Notes: generated by a model not told the origin, from the letters alone. 64,000 nt of DNA from Xiphydria camelus (GCA_963678675.1 OY783195.1:6768001-6832000), one strand, 5' to 3'. Shown: positions 35,160-46,629, numbered from the stretch's first letter. Program-made: numbers and translations.

Positions 35160-35967
35160 TTATTCCTCTCCAAAAAAGTAATGTGAATGATTCGGAATGC
35201 TTATTTTTATCGCGATCAAAGATATATGGATAGTTAATAAAGACTTTAACCAACAGGCTTCTTTTACGCCTTCGTAGAGTGCCATGTATTCGGCTTTGAA
35301 CGAAATCGCAACCGAATTTTGTCTTCGTGTATTCCAGCATATTGTGTTTTTCTTAAACGATTTGAATAAATACCCTGTAGTACTTCTACAGTCAATTTCA
35401 TTGTTAGCCCAATATGAATCTACGTAGCCAGTTAATTGATCTTTAAAATAATTTCTTTCATAAACCAGTTGAAGTTTCAAAGTTCTTTTAATACCTCAAG
35501 ATTCTTTTTAAATTTTGCCATGATTCTTTATTATTTTTTACTTGGAATCTACTCAATAAATTGAGCGATACGCATAAATCAGGTCGCGTGCACAGCATTG
35601 CGTACATCAAACAACCAATGAGATTTTTGCAAGGAGCATCATAATATTCTTCGGAATTTACTGCTTGATAATTCAATTTATTGGGTACCTATAATGGAGT
35701 GCTAATATCCTTGCAATCAATCATATTGAACTTTCTCAAAACTGATTCTAAATATGTACTCTGATGTAAAGTTATAAAATTATCTTTTCTTTGTATACGA
35801 ACACCCAGGAAAAGGTTTCTTTCTTTCATGTCTTTCATTGAAAATTGTTTCATTAAATAGAGTTTGAAATTTTTCATTATAATTTCATCATAAGGGACAA
35901 TTATAAGGTCATCAACATAGAGGATTAAATAAATATTTCTAGCAATGTGTCCTTTATCAAGAAAATA
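35160..35967 (-). pseudogene. Copia reverse transcriptase end and RNase H
   Basis: Just downstream of the inserted transposon the minus strand reads NIYLILYVDDLIIV (about 35900-35945), the RT catalytic YVDD box. It is followed by FLGVRIQR and a block ending ISTPL (35689-35877), then GCLMYAMLCTRPDL (35488-35676). The frame 35160-35480 carries the RNase H signature GYVDSYWANN, then CRSTTGYLFK and SFKAEYMAL. Stops separate these frames, so no functional product is expected. Confidence 0.88.
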
Positions 35968-36926
35968 CAGAGTGTTTATAAATGAATGGTGCGGCTTTAG
36001 AAGTTAATAATCAATCTATTTATTACTTTATATGGGCAAATCTTACAGCATAAACAGCGGCAAATGTCCAAGCTTTTGGCGCATTAATCACAATCCTTCA
36101 ATATGTGCACCCTTGGTCACGTGACACACATCTACACGTTAATCAAATTCTACCCATACTCGGTGTAGCATGTCCATCATGACGGTCTGCATGCTGTATC
36201 CGATCACGAACTTCTTCAAGGGACACAGGCATTGGCGGTATATAAACTTGGTCTTTAACAAACCCCTGAAGAAAGAAATCGCACAGTGTTAAATCCTGCG
36301 AGCGGGGTGGCCAGGGGAGAAGGTTGTTGTCTGCTATTGCAGCACGTCCAATCTCCAGCGTTGGTGAAGAACACGATTAAGAAGCTCTCGTACATTCTTG
36401 TGAAAGTGGGGCGGAGCACCGTCCAGTTGCAAAATGTAATCATCATAATAAAATTGGTGTTCAGCTGGGGTAACAACCAGATTTCCAACATGTCTAGAAA
36501 TGAGTCACCGGTCACAATTTCTTGTTCGAAGAAAAATGGGCTGTGCAACGTTCTTGCGGGAGATCACCGCACAGAAAACGTTCACTTTTGGAAAGTCACG
36601 CTGATGCTCTATCTGTGTACGTAGTTTCTCGCTTCCCCAGATACGGACATTGTGTTTGTTCACCTTGCCACAAACATGGAAAGTGGCTTCATCGCAGAAT
36701 CTTTCTACAAATCGGCGGACATGCTACACCGAGAGTATGGGTAGAATTTGATTACCGTGTAGATGTGTGTCGTGTGACCAAGAGTGCACATATTGAAGGA
36801 TTGTGATCAATGCATCAAAAACTTGGACAGATGCCGCTGTTTATGCTGAAAGATTTGTCCATATACAGTAATAAATAGATTTATTATTAACTTTTAAAAC
36901 CGCGCCATTCATTTATAAACACCCTG
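35968..36926 (-). mobile_element. Tc1/mariner-type transposon inside copia
   Basis: TIRs CAGAGTGTTTATAAATGAAT and (reverse complement) CAGGGTGTTTATAAATGAAT, with a TA duplication (35966-35967 and 36927-36928), define a 959-bp copy. The minus strand holds broken transposase pieces: a DEATFHVCGKVNKHN block (about 36640-36700), QLDGAPPHFHKNVRE (about 36375-36430) and a DLTLCDFFLQGFVKDQVY block (about 36235-36290). These are the three acidic blocks of an IS630/Tc1/mariner DDE enzyme. Several frameshifts and stops make it inactive. The N-terminal helix-turn-helix part is absent, so the copy is internally deleted or truncated. Confidence 0.85.
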
Positions 36927-36928
36927 TA

Positions 36929-37587
36929 TAAGCAGCGGTCTGCTGAAGAATTTATGAAATCGTGTCCTTTGAGTACTTCATCAAAGCATTGATACCAGCA
37001 CCGAGTTGATTGTTTCAAGGCATAAAAGATTTATTTAATTTGCATACATAATTGCTGAATGCTTCAATTCCTTCAAGAATTTTCATAAAAATTTCTTCCT
37101 TTAAATAACCATTTAGAAAAGCGGTTTTTACATCCATTTGATTGTGCACAAGTGTAAAGACAATGGTCTTCATTATAAGAAATCAAGAGGGCATGTTTTT
37201 AATTCTTTGACTTCGACGGAGTTTATTTTCTCTGTTTATATTTTCAAGTTTATTTTCCTCGTCTCTGTTCTCGAGTTTATTTTCTCCGTTTATATTTTCA
37301 AGTTTATTTTCCTCATCTGTATGCTTGAGTTCATTTTCTCCGTTTATACTTTCAAGTGGGTTTCCTTTTGAGTTTATGTCATTTGGAGAGTTAGTGTCAA
37401 CATGTGGAAGGTTATTTATTTCGCGCTGAGTTTCTTTTCTCACTTCAGAAAGGACCTCATTGTTCTCATTCTCTCCATTTTGACCTAAAAATATAACCAT
37501 AAAGATGGATTCAAACTGGATCGACCGTCTATACCTGATAACCCAGGTGTTAGATTTTCCCGATCGGTCATCTATTGAATTCGTCAT
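36929..37587 (-). pseudogene. Copia linker and start of reverse transcriptase
   Basis: The minus-strand frame at 37183-37587 (134 residues) is rich in Asn/Glu, with a short internal repeat (ENKLENINGENKLENRDE). It ends in LRRSQRIKNMPS, the R-S-x-R motif found just before the RT domain in copia polyproteins. Downstream, in other frames, MDVKTAFLNGYLKEEI (near 37090-37140) is the conserved first block of copia RT, with its catalytic Asp. The reading frame is broken between these parts and then cut by the transposon at 36926. Confidence 0.82.
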
Positions 37588-37736
37588 TTTTCCTCTTTAC
37601 AAAGCTAATTTAATATTCTAAGTATAGTGGTACCTATTAGAATTGGTAATGCGAGAAGCTGTTCATTACGACTCTTCCGGCAGTTAACCCTTCTGTGAAA
37701 AGGGCGGGCTTTCGAGCGGGAGTGCATTTAGGTAGT

Positions 37737-37870
37737 GAGTCCTTTAAATTGCCGTTCGAGTCATCGAGTGTGTAGAGAAATGTCCAGTACCGTGTGCAGC
37801 ACAGTGTGCAGTAGTCACATCCACCACATTCAGATGGTAAGTCCTTTAATTTGCTGTTCAAATCATCGTA
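37737..37870. repeat. Imperfect direct repeat of about 31 bp
   Basis: Two copies of a block like gtcctttaaattgccgttc…tcatcg (37739 and about 37841), about 102 bp apart. They lie just upstream of the NOF-like coding remnant and could be a subterminal repeat of that element. Upstream, TTAACCCTTCTGTG at 37686 resembles a piggyBac-type end, with no partner found. Confidence 0.5.
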
Positions 37871-38160
37871 CTGTAGTCTACCATATACAGTATATTCCAA
37901 ACAACCTCACAGTGTAAATCACGGTCAAATCATCAGACTACTGCATCTCTTTAAATGAAATATATTATCAGTAATATAGTGAGTGCAGTATTACATCATT
38001 TGAACTAGCCGATAGGTTTAACAATTCACTTTACCCCTTGTTCCACGAGTTGAAGCCTTAAAAATGACGTATATCTTGATTAAAATATAGTGTCAGTAAT
38101 ATAATTTGTGCATCTCGCCATTGTCATCATCCCATACATACCAAACACAGGTCATTAATA

Positions 38161-38532
38161 ATGCCACGTAAACCGAGCGTAACGCCTCAAGAGGTAATCC
38201 AGGCGTTGCATAAGGTTCAAATATTTGACAATAAAGGAACTCTTAAACCTCGTAAAGATCCCGTATGGATAGACGTTTGTAATCTTTTAGGTGATCGAAT
38301 TTTAGTGAAAGCAATTAAAGTACTTGTTAGGCAAGACCATTACTCTGTACTGACAGAAATACGGAACGTATTCAATGTCGTGGGCAGTATAGAATTAGAT
38401 AGCAGTTCTAATCGTGATACGGAAACCGAAAACGATTCCGAAAGTGTCAGCGAGGGCGGTATCATCCTGAATGCAAAGACTGCTACAAGCAAAAGGCTTT
38501 TTAAGGGAGACATTTATCTAACGCCAAAATAA
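38161..38532 (+). pseudogene. NOF-like element, N-terminal region
   Basis: An open frame of 123 residues starts with MPRKPSVTPQEVIQALHKVQ, then KDPVWIDVCNLLGDRI, then an acidic Ser/Asn/Glu-rich stretch. It ends at TAA 38530-38532. After the stop the same kind of protein continues (WQQIVPSKERSKTDRR, then REYQTLRRGWFDLMVQEIW, and a CKECKTTLDAY pair of cysteines near 38740-38790), so the stop is probably a late mutation. The N-terminal part may be a small DNA-binding domain (inference). Confidence 0.55.
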
Positions 38533-39087
38533 TGGCAGCAGATCGTTCCTTCGAAAGAAAGAAGTAAAACAGATCGACGTTCGCCAATACGGGAGTACCA
38601 AACGTTGAGAAGAGGATGGTTCGATTTAATGGTTCAAGAAATATGGAAGAAATACAAATTTCATTGTGCGTATACGTTTGAGAGGTCCAAGATATATCCC
38701 TTTTTCTAGACAAAAAGGCATTTCTTATAAATAAAGGGTATTGCAAAGAGTGTAAAACAACGCTCGATGCTTACTCCCTGGAGGAACCATTAGAAGGTTC
38801 AGAAATAGAGATTAAAATTCAGACTATATATATAGATACTAGATACTGGAATACCGCATAAGCAAAAGCGCAATTGCGCAGTAAGATTCGACTCGAAATC
38901 GGAAAATAATTGCTGCACAAAAAAGCTAGCGTTTTTCGAAGATAATGGAGCACGGCAATGCCGAAACTGGGCATCTACCTGATGAAGGTACTTTCCGAAA
39001 ACTTCGGCAAGAAATGAAAGAGAAAGAGCTGGGAGTGCCTAACAATAAGTATGAAGAACTGACGTAACTGCTGCTCGACTTAAAACA

Positions 39088-39325
39088 GATTAAAAAATTT
39101 TTATTTAATTTTAATAATTTAAATAGATTTTAAAGTTTTTATTTAATTTTAATAATTTAAATAGATTTTAAAAATTTTACTTTATTTTAATAATTTAAAT
39201 AGGTTTTAAAACTTTTATTTAATTTTAATAATTTTAATAGGTTTTAACATTTTTATTTAATTTTAATAATTTAAATAAGTTTTAATATTTTTTATTTATT
39301 TTTAATAATTTAAATAGATTTTAAA
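39088..39325. repeat. 38-bp AT minisatellite, about 6 copies
   Basis: Units of the form TTTTAATAATTTAAATAG plus a GTTTTAAA and T-rich part recur with a period of exactly 38 bp. AATAATTT occurs at 39113, 39151, 39189, 39227 and so on. It lies between two coding remnants of the NOF-like element and so has expanded inside it or marks a deletion. Confidence 0.92.
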
Positions 39326-39535
39326 TACTCTCTAGAGTTTTCCAGTACAATCAGGGAAACAGGTCTTGATCAATTTTATTGTATGTACTGGACTCCGTCA
39401 TAGTTTCTGTATGTACAAAGAACTTCGCAATGGTACCTATGTAAGTCGACGGTTTTAATTGGTGCAACAGATTCCGTCGTAAAGAAAATTGACTGATTAA
39501 GGGGCATAAGGTCCAGTCACATTTTCCTTTACCAG

Positions 39536-40455
39536 ATGGTAGCCACTAGTAGTTTGAAAAAGGCCGGAGTAGTTCCCATTTGCCAAATACTTTCAGAAAA
39601 GCACGATACAAATACGATTATTTACCGGCTGAGAGAATGGCTACGATCGGGCGCTGCGGTACCGAGCGAAATAGTAACAGATTATTCTGTTTGTATAGCT
39701 CTTTTAAATGTCGCATCTAATGCCTTCAATTGTATGGATCGCAAAACATACGTCGGAGTATGCATGAAGGTCCTGCTGAGTGAAAGATTTCATCCTCCTC
39801 CTTGTTATGTGCGTGTCGATATTGCGCACTTAATTAAATCGGCGTGTAGGTGGAAATGCTTCATCGGTAGACATCCTCGAATAAAAGATTTCTTTGTGCG
39901 TTGCATTGCTATTCTATTATAGCATCTACTGTTTCATCAATTCAATTCGAGGAGGTTTTACTATCGACCCTTATAATTTGTATGAGCGCGAGTGCGGTGG
40001 TCTAACTGACGTCGGTGAGATAACGGAATGTGAAAGACGTTGCGAAAATATGATGCATCTGATTCGAACGTTCAACTTCGACAGGCCAGATGAGCAAATT
40101 GACACCGCTGACGAAATTTTTGATCCATTAATAGTCGACGACGTCACTGATAATCGGGCTAGCCAATTCATCGAATTCATCAGATCTACTGCAGAAGATA
40201 ATATAACGCGGTCAACACAGATGACGTACTAACGCTGAATCCGTACTTTCTGCCTTAATTTACATCGCAAATATTACGGATTGGCAAACAGTTTCCATCT
40301 TGGTCTGCAGTTATGGTGCCTCATTATAACAATGCCGAATCTACAGCGTCGACCGCAAAGTCATATTTCAACGACTTAAAACGTCTAACACTCGGAGATT
40401 GCATTCGACCTATTCGTGTCGATAAGTTTCTTATGAAACATATCCGTTCACTGCA
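39536..40455 (+). pseudogene. NOF-like element, catalytic-like core
   Basis: The frame at 39536-39922 contains an acidic block EIVTDYSVCIALLNVASNAF (about residues 44-63), then CYVRVDIAHLIKSACRWKCF and KDFFVRCIAILL. Both aspartates sit where a MULE-type DDE core has its conserved acids. A second frame (39894-40232) continues with YERECGGLTDVGEITECERR. Beyond it, after a stop, come KQFPSWSAVMVPHYNNAEST and SYFNDLKRLTL, then IRPIRVDKFLMKHIRSLQ. The pieces are collinear but need several frame changes. Confidence 0.6.
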
Positions 40456-40886
40456 ATAATTGGAAAAGCTGAGTTCCTTCGAGAGGACGCATTATCTCTT
40501 CAGGAAAAAGCCAGGATGTACGAACATAAGACGCAGATGACTGAACATTCAGAAAATAAAAATGTTGAAGAAGAAGATCATTCAGTAAATTTCTTATGTG
40601 AGGTGGAAGACCGGAGGTGGCCTGGCTAGGAAAGGAGAATGTGATGATACTTCCAAAGGGGAAACAAACTCCAAAACGAATAAAACTTCTGCCCGAAGAG
40701 AAGGAGTAGGTAAGATAAATCACCCCCCCCCCCCCAAACAAAATAAGAGGTAAATATTTACAAACGTGTCCAGAAATGAAAGACTTACATACATAGTAAG
40801 CCAATATTAAAACGGAGAGATAAGAATGAACTCTTACAAAATGGAAATTTGCTTCCTGCAATAAAGGTCAAGGAGCACAAAATACG

Positions 40887-41383
40887 ATGCATTACACATG
40901 TTCCTTCGATGCTTTGTCACAAATTATTTCGACCACATACGTCGATAGTGAGGTATTCCGAAATTTTATTAACACTAGGTCTTCACTAAACATATTTTTA
41001 GAATTCATAAAGTATTTTGTTCAAAATGGGGCTACTCGAGAAACTTACAGAAAACGGGCAATGCTAATGAACAATTTACAACAGTTCAAAAAACAAAGCG
41101 CTATATTAGATTGTAGTGACAATATATCGCGAATGTGTGTGTGGCTAACATCCTCCCGTCGAAAATTCCCGGGGTAATCGAGAAATCTCTTTGCCGCACA
41201 TGCGGTGATACAGGCGAACGGCATTGTCAGGTGCTAAGTGTCGACGTAAGACCTACATATATCCCAAGAAGGTCTGAGGATTGGGCATCAAAAATCGATA
41301 GATCATTTTATGGAAGGGAACATAACATTAACTGCATGCAGTTCTTTGAAAACATAACGAGAGTACCAGGTATCTATGTATAG
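40887..41383 (+). pseudogene. NOF-like element, C-terminal cysteine region
   Basis: Starts YTCSFDALSQIISTTYVDSE, a Cys-Ser-Phe-Asp pattern typical of the C-terminal segment in these large transposon proteins. It continues through FIKYFVQNGATRETYRKRA to a frame break near 41170, then CRTCGDTGERHCQVLSVDVR and RSEDWASKIDRSF. The CRTCG/HC spacing suggests a zinc site. Whether the N-terminal Cys-Asp pattern is a peptidase-like domain is only a guess. Confidence 0.5.
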
Positions 41384-41390
41384 ATATCGA

Positions 41391-41952
41391 AATATTGCAT
41401 ACCTTTCAAGAAGACTCTTTATCGCATGATGTCAAAAGAAGTCTTGACGAACATCCCGAGCAATTAACAGTTCAAGGCAGTATTTATGTCTTACGAGGTG
41501 CTATAGCATTTGACATGCCCTCTGTATTAGGGAGAATTGGGCATTGAATTACGCATTCTGCTACAGAATGGCAGGTGTGTGAGAAGTACACGATGGTATT
41601 CGTGTTCAGATTGTAGGATGTGATTGCAAAACTAAAATTATATAATGCATCAACTATTTTATTCGAAACTGTGAAGTGACAGTGTTACAGTGATATAGTT
41701 AAGAATTGTGAGGACTTTCATAAGAAATTAATGTATTTCTTATATTATAAAAATACAGAGTTAATAGGCCAAGTAATTACATGAAACTTACGTAGTTAAT
41801 TAATACTTTGATCATATTATAAAAATATATTAAGTAAAAAAAAATTAAAAATGTAAAAAAAAATATAAAACTGTAATGAGAAAAATGTAATTGCGTTAAA
41901 AAAATAAAAGGGGTGAAATAGGACCAACAGCCTCCACGTGGCTCACCCTGGA
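41391..41952. other. No gene seen
   Basis: AT-rich tail after the NOF-like remnant. Contains A-rich runs near 41836-41915. It may be the element's 3' flank. Confidence 0.4.
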
Positions 41953-42149
41953 AACAGAGATAACTATATATCGCTTGCTGAATGCAATAGTGACACGAGT
42001 CAAAAAAAAAATGAATTCTGACATTTTGTCAACGATGAACTGTAGTGGTTACTAGAGTTAATTGTTGACAAAATGTCAGAATTCATTTTTTTTGACTTGT
42101 GCCACTATTGCACTCAGCACGCGATATATGTATATACTTAAATCTCTGG
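41953..42149. mobile_element. Small foldback element
   Basis: Arms of about 80 bp: the left arm has TATATATCGC, CAATAGTGACACGAGTC, then AATGAATTCTGACATTTTG; the right arm is the reverse complement (GTCAGAATTCATT, GACTTGTGCCACTATTGCA, GCGATATATG). The loop is about 30 bp. It lies 0.6 kb after the NOF-like remnant, which is notable because FB elements have foldback ends. No sequence link between the two was found. Confidence 0.85.
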
Positions 42150-42299
42150 CAAATGTTGGCTATAAAATTACATACTTATTTATAAGTTGAACTTAGTAAA
42201 AAGTGATAGCGGTGTTGCATTCTGAATCTACGAACGAAAGGATAGAATAAAGGCAGAAAGACTAATGAAGCAGGCTTATTCAGTTATCAGAAGGGCGTA

Positions 42300-43680
42300 T
42301 AAAATATGATTTATACGTTTTTTGGCATTAAGTTGCTGAAAAATCGTGAAAATGTGTGCTAAAAAGTATGTAGGCGTTTCAAAATTTCGTATTAACGTTC
42401 AAATAATAAAAAATCCGAACGAAGTAGTTCGTCATTCGGATAATAGAATATTCGGATAAAGTACCTATGTTCTGGTTCGGATAACGGAGGTTCGAATATT
42501 CGAGATTTTACTGCAGTAAAATCTTCGAAAAATCTTATATAATACACGTACGAGACTTCTCAAGATAGACATGAAATCTTTAAAGAAAAGAAATAACCCA
42601 CCCCTGCGCGATCCGAATAACACATCCATCGAACGCATATACCTACGTTCCCACATCCCGACCGATCGAATTCTAAACCTGTATACGATAAAGAATCGCG
42701 TTCCGTCGGGCAAAATCGGACGTGCTAAAAACGACACCGTCGGTCGATCGTATCAGCGCGAGGGCTCATCGCGCCAATTCCAACTCCGACTCGGAATCCT
42801 CCTCCTTCGCCACGCCGCCCCCTTTCTCCCGCGCGGCACTATACGCGAGACGAGAGGTCGCGGCGCCGTTTCTCCTCCGTTCCCTCCTCTCTTTCTCAAC
42901 CTCGCGCAGCTCTATCTCGTCCACGGCGGCAAAACATCCGAGACACGTACGGACGACACGGCTCCGCGCGCTTCTGTCGCGCGAGATAAAAACTCGCCGC
43001 GTCTCGAACGCCGGGCGAATGCATTTTGTTTACAAACGAGGATTTGACTAGAGATCGGAATCTCTCGCGGAGGACGAAATGCTCGGGAGTCCCTCGACCT
43101 ATCCGGTTGTCCCGCGTCGCGGCGAGGGAAGAGGTCGCGCGTATATAAAGAGGTAGGGTGCCGTTTAGGCGGCTGCAGCTTCCCTTTTACGCGCGCGGTT
43201 CTCCGGAGACTTACGATAATACAGAAGAAGCCGTAAGACGTTTCTCGCGATGCCCACCAGCCACCCCAGCGATTTTTATCAAATTTCAAAGCGCAGCATC
43301 CCAACGGCATTTATTCAACTACCCAGGAAGGGTTTTCCGACATTGATAACGCGGGACAGCACTGTTTCGGCATCGGCAAACCAGTATCGTCTGTCGACCT
43401 TGGGGCCACATTGGTGATTATATCGTTCTAGGTTTTCGATGTTAATGCGGTACCACGTCAGTACCAAAACTACGAAGGCATTCCGGTACTGAAATATTCA
43501 TATTCAACCAATATCGAGTCAGTATCAAAGTGATCCTGGAATATCCGTACTGGATTTTAAATGTTAAGAGGATATCGGGCTAAAAATACTATGACATCGG
43601 CAAACCGGTATTGCGTTAGGGATATTGAATCAGCATCGAATCAGCATAATATTGGGCCAATATTGAGCTGATTGTATGAC
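42300..43680. other. No gene seen; CpG-rich block and repeat arm
   Basis: Starts with an arm of the GGGCGTAT repeat (42300-42390). A CpG-rich block follows at 42590-43330 with a TATA-like word (gtatataaag) at 43141-43150. Frames on both strands are arginine-rich and mirror each other. At 43370-43670, diverged repeated words around CCAATAT and GTATCG suggest an old degenerate repeat. Confidence 0.4.
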
Positions 43681-43683
43681 TCC

Positions 43684-44115
43684 ACTCGGGAGTTTACATT
43701 ATAATTTACTAGTTTCTATGGAAAAATTGTTCTTCAGCACAGTAGGAATATCCGACAATCTTTATATTATATGTATCTTTTTTATTGTAAATATGTACAT
43801 ACAATACAGTACAATTTACTGGTATCAGTCGTTCCGCACGGAGAAAAAGAAGCTGCACGAATTACAATTTGACCATAGCATAAACTACGATTCCGCCCAA
43901 GAAACGTTACAGAATTACACAGTAATTCGGTGTTTTTCCTGGGAAATCGATAGAAATTCTTGTGGGAACAGAAATTATATCTGGTTCAACTAGTATTTGT
44001 ACAGTTATAAATTTGTAAATCGAAATGTGTCCTCTGTACAAGTTCTTGAAAATCAGTTCGAATCTCAGCGCTACATACTGGATGAAACTGTAAAAATTGT
44101 TATTTTTTTTGCGTT
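43684..44115. repeat. Element J copy 2 joined to element I copy 2
   Basis: 43684-43835 matches parts of element J at 25345-25760. At 43836 a CGCACGGAGAAAAAGAAG terminus begins, and from about 43920 to 44115 the sequence is the reverse complement of 5328-5510. The two elements abut, probably by insertion of I into J. Non-coding. Confidence 0.6.
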
Positions 44116-44812
44116 CATGCCAGAATGCCGATTTCTACCTCGAGCTACAATCGCGATACGACTCTTGCCATCGATCGTAAGGAAAATGAATGGGCGACAC
44201 CGCGTCTTCGGGAGGAAGACCAGACCTTCTATCTCTCCCTCCCCCTCCCCCCACTATCTCTCTCTCTCTTTCTCTCTCTCTCTCACGGCAAAGACCCGCG
44301 AGACAACATCGGGCATAATTATCGAAGCTGTCGAACGTGACCCAATTAATAGCCTTCGCCGCGAATCCGTCGTCGAACCGCGCGTGTACGCGAAGTCCTT
44401 GCCCGCCGCCCGGTTTTGCCGCGCGGCGGACCCCGAGCGTCTCGATCGATCGCAATTAAAAATCGATCGACGGGCGCCCGGCTCTCGACGTCGTCGGGGG
44501 CAAAAAACTGACATCTCGAGATAACGGCGCCCCGCTCTCGCTGGCCAATATCGACGTCCGCGCCAGCTCCTCCCGTCTCCCACGGGACGCCACTCGCGTG
44601 TCGACTGTATAAGGTAAGGTTACTTTTATACATCGAATTGTTTTTCAGCCTATTCTCTCGTTTTATTTTTCGTGTTTTTATTAGTGCGCCTCTATCGGAC
44701 TCGTGGAACGTGCAGCGTTTGAATCAGAGTTCGGAAGCTCGTAACGAACCGAGTTTTCTCTGATTTTTTATTTTGTTTGAAGATATATTTTTAGTTTGTT
44801 TTTGACGGATGT
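44116..44812. other. CpG-rich block, no gene
   Basis: Contains a (CT)n tract near 44256-44284 and CpG-dense sequence up to about 44600. Three overlapping frames exist but none has a motif. A donor-like AAGGTAAGG at about 44610 might belong to a non-coding exon; that is speculation. Confidence 0.35.
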
Positions 44813-44814
44813 TA

Positions 44815-45083
44815 CACTAAGAAAAATAACTTAGTCAATTTAACCAAAACCTTGGAGACGATGACCAAATCGTCTGGTGAAATATGGATTCTCTCCATCT
44901 GTTTGGTTAGACTGACCACTCTCTCTCTTTTCAGTTAGAATAACTTTTCAGGTAGGTACATTAATACATTAAGTATAATATTTGGTTATAATAACTAAAT
45001 ATTTGGAGCAATCGATCAGTATCTATTTTGGTCAGAATAACTAAATGCATTTTGATATTTTAACCTAATCATTTTTTTCAGCG
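44815..45083. mobile_element. MITE-A copy 4
   Basis: Starts CACTAAGAAAAATAACTTAG after TA and ends AATCATTTTTTTCAGCG before TA. Contains the aaaaccttggagacgatgac and aatatggattctctccatct blocks shared with copies 1 and 5. Confidence 0.8.
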
Positions 45084-46629
45084 TAAAAACGATTCGATTT
45101 GAAAAATCTGTTGAATTTGCGAAAATAAATTTATTTAGTAGGTTGACATTTTTCGAAGGAATCTAAACTATATTAGAAAAGATTAGAATAAAGTTAGATC
45201 GACTACAGTTGATACTCGACCATTATAGGGAGCAATGAGAATATGTAGAGGTCGATTAAAATTGAGCGAGACGTATGAGCGAGGCGTTCATTTATGTAGA
45301 ATTCATAATAGATAAAAACTCTGAATAAAGAACACGAATAACAGAATTTTGCCATAGCTAATTAATTCTCTTTTGGATATCTTAGCATTTCCGATTACAT
45401 TTATTTCAGGGGAATCCATGTAAGGCGTGTAGTAGAAAGGTCGAAATGTCTGCATCTCGGCACGGAATTCCATCGGCGAGAAGGATCCGTTGCACCTGCC
45501 GCAATATCTGGCGCAGGGGACCTTCAGTCTCCGAAGCTGCCCCGGGCAATAACTTCAGCCATAAATTAAGAAACGATTCAATGGCTCTCGACTAATTATG
45601 AACCGGGTCTAGAATTTCCAACTGCATATACACAAGTATGATGATTAAATTAAATCTCACTAAACTCGACGTGAAAGAAAGAGCTGATTGAATAAATACT
45701 TGGACTGTTCGAAAACTCAGAATTTCAACACTTTTAGTGTTTCGTTAAAGCCAGATTTAATACATTCAGTATGCTATTACGAGTAATTCCTTACTAATTT
45801 TAAGACAAAGTATTGAAGTTTATGTTCATTGATCACTTCAACATATTATCTGTTTTCTGTAAGTGACATATTTTTAGTCATCTTCGACTTACAATATTAA
45901 TCAATTGTATCAGAGCGATATAATAATTGTATCAGAGTGACATATTCTTAAAGTACTTTAATAATTGTGTAAAAATAGCTCACTTTTAAAATAATTTTTA
46001 TTTGAAATAACGTTCATAAAGTGACATAGTAATTCTGTTAAAGTAACATTATCGTATGTAAATATTTGTGTTAAATAATTAACATTGTGTACATAAGTAA
46101 CTTTGTAACTAAGAACACTTCGTTAAAATTAATACAAAATGGGTCCTATTGGGACGTGAGAAATAAGTTCATTTTAATGAGGATGCTTTCTCGTGAAACT
46201 TTGGCACCACAATCGCTAGTCCCATCTAACTTGATCGGTTTGAATTTTAGAGAAGTATCATGGTCGCTAGCGTAGAATCAATCACATTAGAAATCGGAGG
46301 ACCAACGGAGCTGGCGCCCTCTGGATTAGCTTGATAAATAAACATCTCCATTAATTCCTTCGAACAGTTTGGTAAACACTATATTTTGAAACTTTTCTTC
46401 ACTATCCTCAACCCCAAAGAAATGACTAGCGCTTCTTATCCAAACTCAACACCATAAGTATGTACCATAAGTTAAAATCAATTGCAGATGTCAAAGAAAA
46501 TTTTAAATATAAAATGTTTCTCTATATTTATACTATAAAAAAGTAAGTTACATTTTTCACATATTTCAACTACATTTCGAGATAATCGCATTCAAAGTTA
46601 AACAAGAGACTGGGGCATCTTTAACCCTA
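45084..46629. other. AT-rich, no gene; possible short exon
   Basis: Mostly AT-rich unique sequence. A pyrimidine tract plus CAG at about 45403-45410 precedes a GC-richer 150 bp (45411-45560) that stands out from its surroundings and might be an exon (see findings). No confident product. Confidence 0.3.

Larger units (their letters stand above)
35020..37587 (-). mobile_element. 5'-truncated Ty1/copia retrotransposon remnant
   Basis: Reading on the minus strand from 37587, there is an integrase-RT linker, then reverse transcriptase pieces, then RNase H, in Ty1/copia order. A purine-rich stretch (gagaggaataaag) before TGTTAATGACTGG near 35150 is a plausible polypurine tract and LTR start. No gag, protease or integrase core is seen. 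The copy has stops and frame breaks and is split by a DNA transposon at 35968-36926. It is a dead, partial copy. Confidence 0.85.
38100..41390 (+). mobile_element. Decayed NOF/MULE-like DNA transposon
   Basis: Plus-strand protein fragments in several frames occur in a consistent order over 3.3 kb: an N-terminal basic domain, a catalytic-like core, an RVDKFL block and a C-terminal cysteine-containing region. From memory this order and wording fit the large insect transposase-like proteins of the FB-NOF/MULE kind; a profile search would decide. Many stops and frameshifts plus an internal AT minisatellite show it is dead. I could not find convincing terminal inverted repeats. Confidence 0.6.

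Noticed and set aside
43141..43150. TATA-like gtatataaag in a CpG block as a promoter
   Set aside because: No downstream coding exon or initiator could be linked to it.
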